Source: Ignavibacteria bacterium UBA5771 (lineage in GTDB: Bacteria; Bacteroidota; Ignavibacteria; Kapaibacteriales; UBA2268). Taken from it: 16,545 bases of DNA. Position 1 is the stretch's first letter; every line of letters starts with the position of its first letter. The translations under genes were made by a program, and so were the position numbers. The DNA is taken from assembly GCA_002418685.1 (NCBI GenBank), contig DIEP01000122.1, forward strand, positions 17,039-33,583, in the 5' to 3' direction. Below, piece by piece: positions 14,998 to 16,545 of this stretch. The notes beneath the pieces were generated by a model. That model ran no database searches and was not told the DNA's origin. It worked only from the letters and a program-made list of their open reading frames with translations.

Positions 14998-15864
14998 ATG
15001 GACGCTGCTTTAATTGACAAACTAATTACTTCTCAGCGAAATGAAATTACGGAGTATTATGTCTATGCTGCCTTGGCAGATAGAATAAAAGATCAAAAGA
15101 ATTCCGAGATTCTTACTCAAATTAGTAATGATGAAAAAGCTCATTATGATTTTTGGAAAAGTTATACTCACATTGATGTCCACAAGAACCGTTTCAAAAT
15201 TTTCCTTTATGTGTTAATCGCAAGGGTATTCGGTCTAACTTTTGGCATTAAGTTAATGGAAAAAGGCGAGAAAAAGGCTGAAGTTGCATATTCAGAAATT
15301 GCTAAATTCATGCCTGAAGCACAAAGCATCATCGATGATGAGAACCATCACGAAAATTTACTTATTGGTTTAATCGAAGAAGAAAGGCTAACGTATATCG
15401 GCGCTATTGTCCTTGGGTTAAATGATGCATTGGTCGAACTGACAGGAGCTCTTGCGGGAATGACTTTTGCCATACAGAATCCGCGAATAATTGCATTGGC
15501 GGGAATGATTACAGGAATTGCTGCGTCATTTTCTATGGCGGTGGCTCTCTATTTATCAGAAAAATCAGCGAATTCTACAGCTAAGCCACTAAAAGCAGCA
15601 TTATATACAGGTATTTCATATATAATTACAGTTAGTGTGCTTGTTTTGCCTTATCTGCTAATTACTAATCCTTTTATATCTCTGATTTTTACAATGATAA
15701 TAGCATTACTAATAATATTCGTGTTCACATTTTATATTTCAATAGCAAAGGATTACTCATTTAAGCATAGATTTCTCGAAATGGCAATTTTGAATGTGTC
15801 AGTGGCATTGATAACCTTTGGCATAGGAGCATTAGTGAGAGAAGTCTTCGGAGTTGTAGTATAA
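14998..15864 (+). CDS. Ferritin-like domain fused to VIT1/CCC1-type iron/manganese transporter (MbfA-like)
   Basis: A membrane protein expected to sense or oxidise ferrous iron in an N-terminal di-iron domain and move iron (or Mn) across the inner membrane. The product has 288 residues. Residues 1-130 form a rubrerythrin-like four-helix region with the iron ligand pattern: E16/E19 in QRNEITEYY, EKAH at 46-49, E100 and ENHH at 115-118. Residues 132-288 form the VIT1-type domain with five membrane segments; GLNDALVELTGALAG (140-154) is its signature first helix. Known relatives (MbfA of Alphaproteobacteria) export iron and protect from peroxide; by analogy this gene may have a similar task. It follows purH by 15 bases and converges on the malic enzyme gene. 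A terminator-like hairpin begins about 40 bases after its stop. Confidence 0.88.
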   Translation: MDAALIDKLITSQRNEITEYYVYAALADRIKDQKNSEILTQISNDEKAHYDFWKSYTHIDVHKNRFKIFLYVLIARVFGLTFGIKLMEKGEKKAEVAYSEIAKFMPEAQSIIDDENHHENLLIGLIEEERLTYIGAIVLGLNDALVELTGALAGMTFAIQNPRIIALAGMITGIAASFSMAVALYLSEKSANSTAKPLKAALYTGISYIITVSVLVLPYLLITNPFISLIFTMIIALLIIFVFTFYISIAKDYSFKHRFLEMAILNVSVALITFGIGALVREVFGVVV

Positions 15865-15905
15865 CGCCGATTATTTTGGGGAAAGTTTTTTTAAGTTTTC
15901 TCCTT

Positions 15906-15933
15906 TCTCCTCATAAGAGAGGGACTTTTCTAT
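15906..15933 (+). terminator. Terminator-like hairpin after the hydE-purH-transporter unit
   Basis: TCTCCTC (15906-15912), loop ATAA and GAGAGGGA (15917-15924) pair with one bulged A and one G-U pair, followed by CTTTTCTATT. A competing hairpin GGGGAAA/TTTCTCC (15878-15884 with 15897-15903) lies just before, and CCTTTCT (15902-15908) can pair with AGAAAGG (15937-15943). The nested pairing between convergent genes suggests a termination region for the plus-strand unit, perhaps for both strands. Confidence 0.4.
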
Positions 15934-15992
15934 TAAAGAAAGGAAAATATTAATTCAATTATGAAGGATTAGCTCAATATTCCATAGGAGTA

Positions 15993-16024
15993 GCCATTGC
16001 GGGAAATGAAATAACGAAGCAAGT
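15993..16024 (+). repeat. Degenerate copy of the palindromic repeat unit (copy 1)
   Basis: GCCATTGCG (15993-16001) and, 17 bases later, GCAAGTT (from 16019, preceded by GAA). It matches copy 3 (GTCATCGCG at 16095, then 18 bases, then GCAATCTCAT) in order and spacing, with several mismatches. It lies in the same orientation as copy 3, about 100 bases before it. Confidence 0.5.
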
Positions 16025-16036
16025 TAAAAGGGATGA

Positions 16037-16131
16037 ATGAGATTGCCACACAAGAGTACTTGCTCGCAATGACGGATACCGAAATGTTGGAAATGTCATC
16101 GCGAATTTATAGTCGAGTGAAGCAATCTCAT
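16037..16131. repeat. 95-base inverted repeat made of two repeat units (copies 2 and 3)
   Basis: Outer arms ATGAGATTGC (16037-16046) and GCAATCTCAT (16122-16131) pair perfectly. Inner arms CGCAATGAC (16065-16073) and GTCATCGCG (16095-16103) pair at eight of nine positions. Both sides have exactly 18 bases between outer and inner arms, and the centre is a 21-base loop. Each half is thus one unit of the form GTCATTGCG, 18 bases, GCAATCTCAT, placed head to head. It resembles the GTCATTGCGAG...GCAATCTC palindromic repeats that I recall from many bacterial genomes. A 75-codon open frame that covers the element (16033-16260) is not a gene. Confidence 0.8.
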
Positions 16132-16155
16132 ATAAACACACCTTTTGTTAAATTC

Positions 16156-16545
16156 CTAATTGTTCGGTTCTTTGCTATAGCGGTATGGGCGATATTTGCC
16201 GTCCCATTGAGCTTTGTAAATTGTTTTTTCAATATCAGCATCGCTCAATATACGACCTAATTTACTATCCCGTGCTTCCTTTACAACTGCAATAGCAATT
16301 TGGGCAGAAATTTCGCGAATATCTTCCATATTTGGCAATAATAAACCCTTTTGTAGTTCATCTTCACTAATCAATTCAGAAAGTCTCTGACTTGCAGCAA
16401 GCATCATTTTATTTGTAATAATTGGAGTTTTGCTGACTAATGCGCCTAGTCCAATACCTGGGAATATATACATATTATTGCATTGTGCGATTAGCATTTC
16501 ACCATACTCACCTCTGATCGGCTCAAATGGTGAACCCGTAGCCAT
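16156..16545 (-). CDS. NAD-type malic enzyme, C-terminal part (cut by window edge)
   Basis: Malic enzyme converts malate to pyruvate and CO2 with reduction of NAD(P)+. Only the last 129 residues are visible. They begin inside the conserved ATGSPFEP segment, continue with QCNNMYIFPGIGLGAL, where paired asparagines near the active site and nucleotide precede the YIFPGIGLG signature, and end in a helical tail (MMLAASQRLSEL). This pattern belongs to the long, roughly 540-residue SfcA/MaeA class rather than to the short bacterial or phosphotransacetylase-fused class. The methionine at the window edge sits inside the fold and is not the start; the gene continues beyond 16545. The stop (TAG) is about 25 bases from the palindromic repeat element, and the gene converges with the iron-transporter gene. 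Confidence 0.93.
   Translation of the reverse strand: MATGSPFEPIRGEYGEMLIAQCNNMYIFPGIGLGALVSKTPIITNKMMLAASQRLSELISEDELQKGLLLPNMEDIREISAQIAIAVVKEARDSKLGRILSDADIEKTIYKAQWDGKYRPYRYSKEPNN

Noticed and set aside
16033..16260. 75-codon plus-strand open frame with an ATG
   Set aside because: It is made of the inverted repeat and then runs antisense into the end of the malic enzyme gene; there is no family resemblance or plausible ribosome site.
1..16545. tRNA, rRNA, CRISPR, riboswitch, transposase or phage genes
   Set aside because: The spacers were read on both strands; no cloverleaf, regular spaced repeats, conserved aptamer core or mobile-element protein was seen.

Overview
The window looks like a piece of chromosome from an AT-rich, probably anaerobic or facultatively anaerobic member of the Bacteroidota/Chlorobiota/Ignavibacteria group. 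The clue I weigh most is a promoter-like element in front of nusA, TTG, 19 bases, then TAATTTTG. It fits the TTTG/TAnnTTTG promoter known from Bacteroidota. Other clues are leaders with weak or no Shine-Dalgarno sequence in front of several housekeeping genes, and gene content: indolepyruvate:ferredoxin oxidoreductase, [FeFe]-hydrogenase maturase HydE and a ferritin-like/VIT1 iron transporter. I cannot place it more precisely. No tRNA, rRNA, CRISPR array, insertion sequence or phage gene was seen. Gene density is high and no gene-free stretch exceeds 300 bases.

Left block, minus strand (1-7368): a translation/transcription operon reading leftwards, nusA - infB - rbfA - truB - ribF, ending with the first third of iorA, which runs off the left edge. 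Gaps are short (1 base between infB and rbfA; rbfA and truB overlap), apart from about 120 bases between nusA and infB. The leader of nusA holds a promoter-like element and a very small hairpin followed by ten T, a possible attenuator. rimP, often found just before nusA, is not there.

Middle, plus strand (7404-10789): gcdH, a glutaryl-CoA dehydrogenase with the decarboxylating-type active site, diverges from nusA. It is followed by a three-gene unit of unknown function: a lipoprotein, a four-helix membrane protein and a seven-helix membrane protein.

Minus-strand pair (11082-12260): a dTDP-4-dehydrorhamnose 3,5-epimerase family cupin (rfbC) and a short CDF-type cation transporter without the cytoplasmic domain.

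Right block, plus strand (12302-15864): hydE, purH and a ferritin-like/VIT1 membrane iron transporter, 20 and 15 bases apart, probably one operon. They converge on the C-terminal part of an NAD-type malic enzyme (minus strand, cut by the right edge). The convergent spacer (15865-16155) contains a terminator-like hairpin and three degenerate copies of a roughly 37-base palindrome-forming repeat, two of which make a 95-base inverted repeat.

How the genes fit together: the left block is core gene expression plus flavin synthesis. IorA, GcdH and malic enzyme suggest amino-acid and organic-acid use with reduced ferredoxin and NAD(P)H as products, and HydE implies a [FeFe]-hydrogenase elsewhere that could dispose of those electrons. 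I see no clear new system. The best leads are the nusA leader hairpin, the lipoprotein/membrane trio and the palindromic repeat cluster.
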